DNA from: an uncultured Gammaproteobacteria bacterium
GTDB lineage: Bacteria > Pseudomonadota > Gammaproteobacteria > Eutrophobiales > Eutrophobiaceae
Reading direction: 5' to 3'
Length of the DNA: 64,000 bases
NCBI GenBank assembly: GCA_943788815.1
Contig: CALSRS010000003.1
Location: forward strand, 344,647-408,646
In this document: positions 63,816-64,000 of the stretch, piece after piece
Layout: every line of letters begins with the position of its first letter
Position numbering within the stretch: position 1 is the stretch's first letter
Position numbers and translations under genes: made by a program
The notes under the pieces: model-generated
What the model saw: the letters and a program-made list of their open reading frames with translations, nothing else
Database searches by the model: none
Told to the model about the DNA's origin: nothing

Positions 63816-64000
63816 TTACCTGTCTTTGTTTCTGCACTCAACTGCACCATGTTCATATCCATCATAATAGCCAGCAGAATAATTCTCGTCATCCCAGTCT
63901 CCTTCAACAAGCGTAGCTCTGATTTGGCAAGTTGTGTTGTAACCCACCGCATAGCCATCGCTATAACCACTATCATATCGAGAATCTGCTTTAGAATCTG
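63816..64000 (-). CDS. Small repeat-type protein, 5' end outside the window
   Basis: Open at the right edge. The visible 61 residues have a repeated Gly-Tyr pattern (YDSGYSDGYAVGYNTTC, then YSAGYYDGYEHGAVEC) and two cysteines. Proteins with such GY-D repeats occur among small secreted proteins of integrated elements. Upstream of the secreted protein gene at 63798 on the same strand. Confidence 0.55.
   Translation of the reverse strand, partial: DSKADSRYDSGYSDGYAVGYNTTCQIRATLVEGDWDDENYSAGYYDGYEHGAVECRNKDR

Larger units (their letters stand above)
54398..64000. mobile_element. Integrated element (island), right end outside the window
   Basis: Starts at the tmRNA-end-like site, is headed by a P4-type integrase and an AlpA-like regulator, and carries DUF5681, ParB/MT-A70 remnants and small secreted proteins. 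No structural phage, conjugation or replication genes are seen in the 9.6 kb visible, so it looks like a small integrative element or phage satellite. Its right attachment site must lie beyond 64 kb. Confidence 0.75.

Noticed and set aside
1..64000. tRNA, rRNA or riboswitch genes
   Set aside because: I read the intergenic regions for cloverleaf ends and conserved riboswitch cores and found none that I could support. A covariance-model scan would be decisive.

Overview
The window reads as a chromosomal segment of an aerobic, heterotrophic gammaproteobacterium, probably marine or aquatic. Evidence: the tyrS / M23 peptidase / anmK neighbourhood (3 genes, 1-5 kb) is a gammaproteobacterial arrangement; there are TonB-dependent receptors with the 'VIVTAQRREQSLQEVPIS' start, a ccoNOQP (cbb3) oxidase operon behind a perfect FNR/ANR box, and REP-like CGTCATTCCCGC...GCGGGAAT repeats. 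No tRNA, rRNA or CRISPR array was seen.

Layout. 0-5 kb: two cytochrome c'-type genes, anmK, an M23/LysM-type endopeptidase and tyrS. 5.4-30 kb: an accessory region built from paralogous blocks. Reading leftwards from about 18.8 kb: diheme DUF1592-family cytochrome, Tat-exported DUF1552 protein, exported ankyrin protein, MBL-fold hydrolase, TonB receptor, and a second, frameshifted TonB receptor. Reading rightwards from about 19.3 kb: DUF1592, DUF1552, ankyrin, TonB receptor, then an LPMO-like secreted protein and a second MBL hydrolase on the other strand. 30.2-34.5 kb: beta-carbonic anhydrase and the Yip1-ccoN-ccoO-ccoQ-ccoP operon. 34.9-40.1 kb: a third DUF1592-DUF1552-ankyrin triad. 40.5-45 kb: beta-alanine/omega-amino-acid catabolism (aminotransferase, malonate/methylmalonate-semialdehyde dehydrogenase) plus a 45-residue membrane peptide translationally coupled to a sodium:solute symporter. 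45-54 kb: mixed single genes (HTH-receiver regulator, OM barrel, GNAT, TctC-type binding protein) and a zinc-uptake-like operon (DUF2946-like, OM channel, ZnuA, ZnuB; no ATPase), then DUF2797.

54.4 kb to the right edge: an integrated element. It begins at a 14-base sequence resembling a tmRNA 3' end, followed by a P4-type integrase, an AlpA-like regulator, a cysteine-rich small protein, a DUF5681 protein, a decayed ParB/MT-A70 methylase, and a run of small secreted proteins each with its own control region. Between 58.7 and 63.8 kb I count about ten places where a coherent protein continues in another frame after a single-base shift, against one in the preceding 58 kb. This is either decay of the element or sequence error, and it matters for anyone using these gene models.

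How the genes may work together (inference): the three triads pair a periplasmic diheme cytochrome with a DUF1552 protein and an exported ankyrin protein. Together with dedicated TonB receptors, an LPMO-like candidate copper protein and MBL hydrolases, this looks like an uncharacterised extracytoplasmic oxidative system for uptake and breakdown of a large or poorly soluble substrate. The substrate cannot be read from the sequence.
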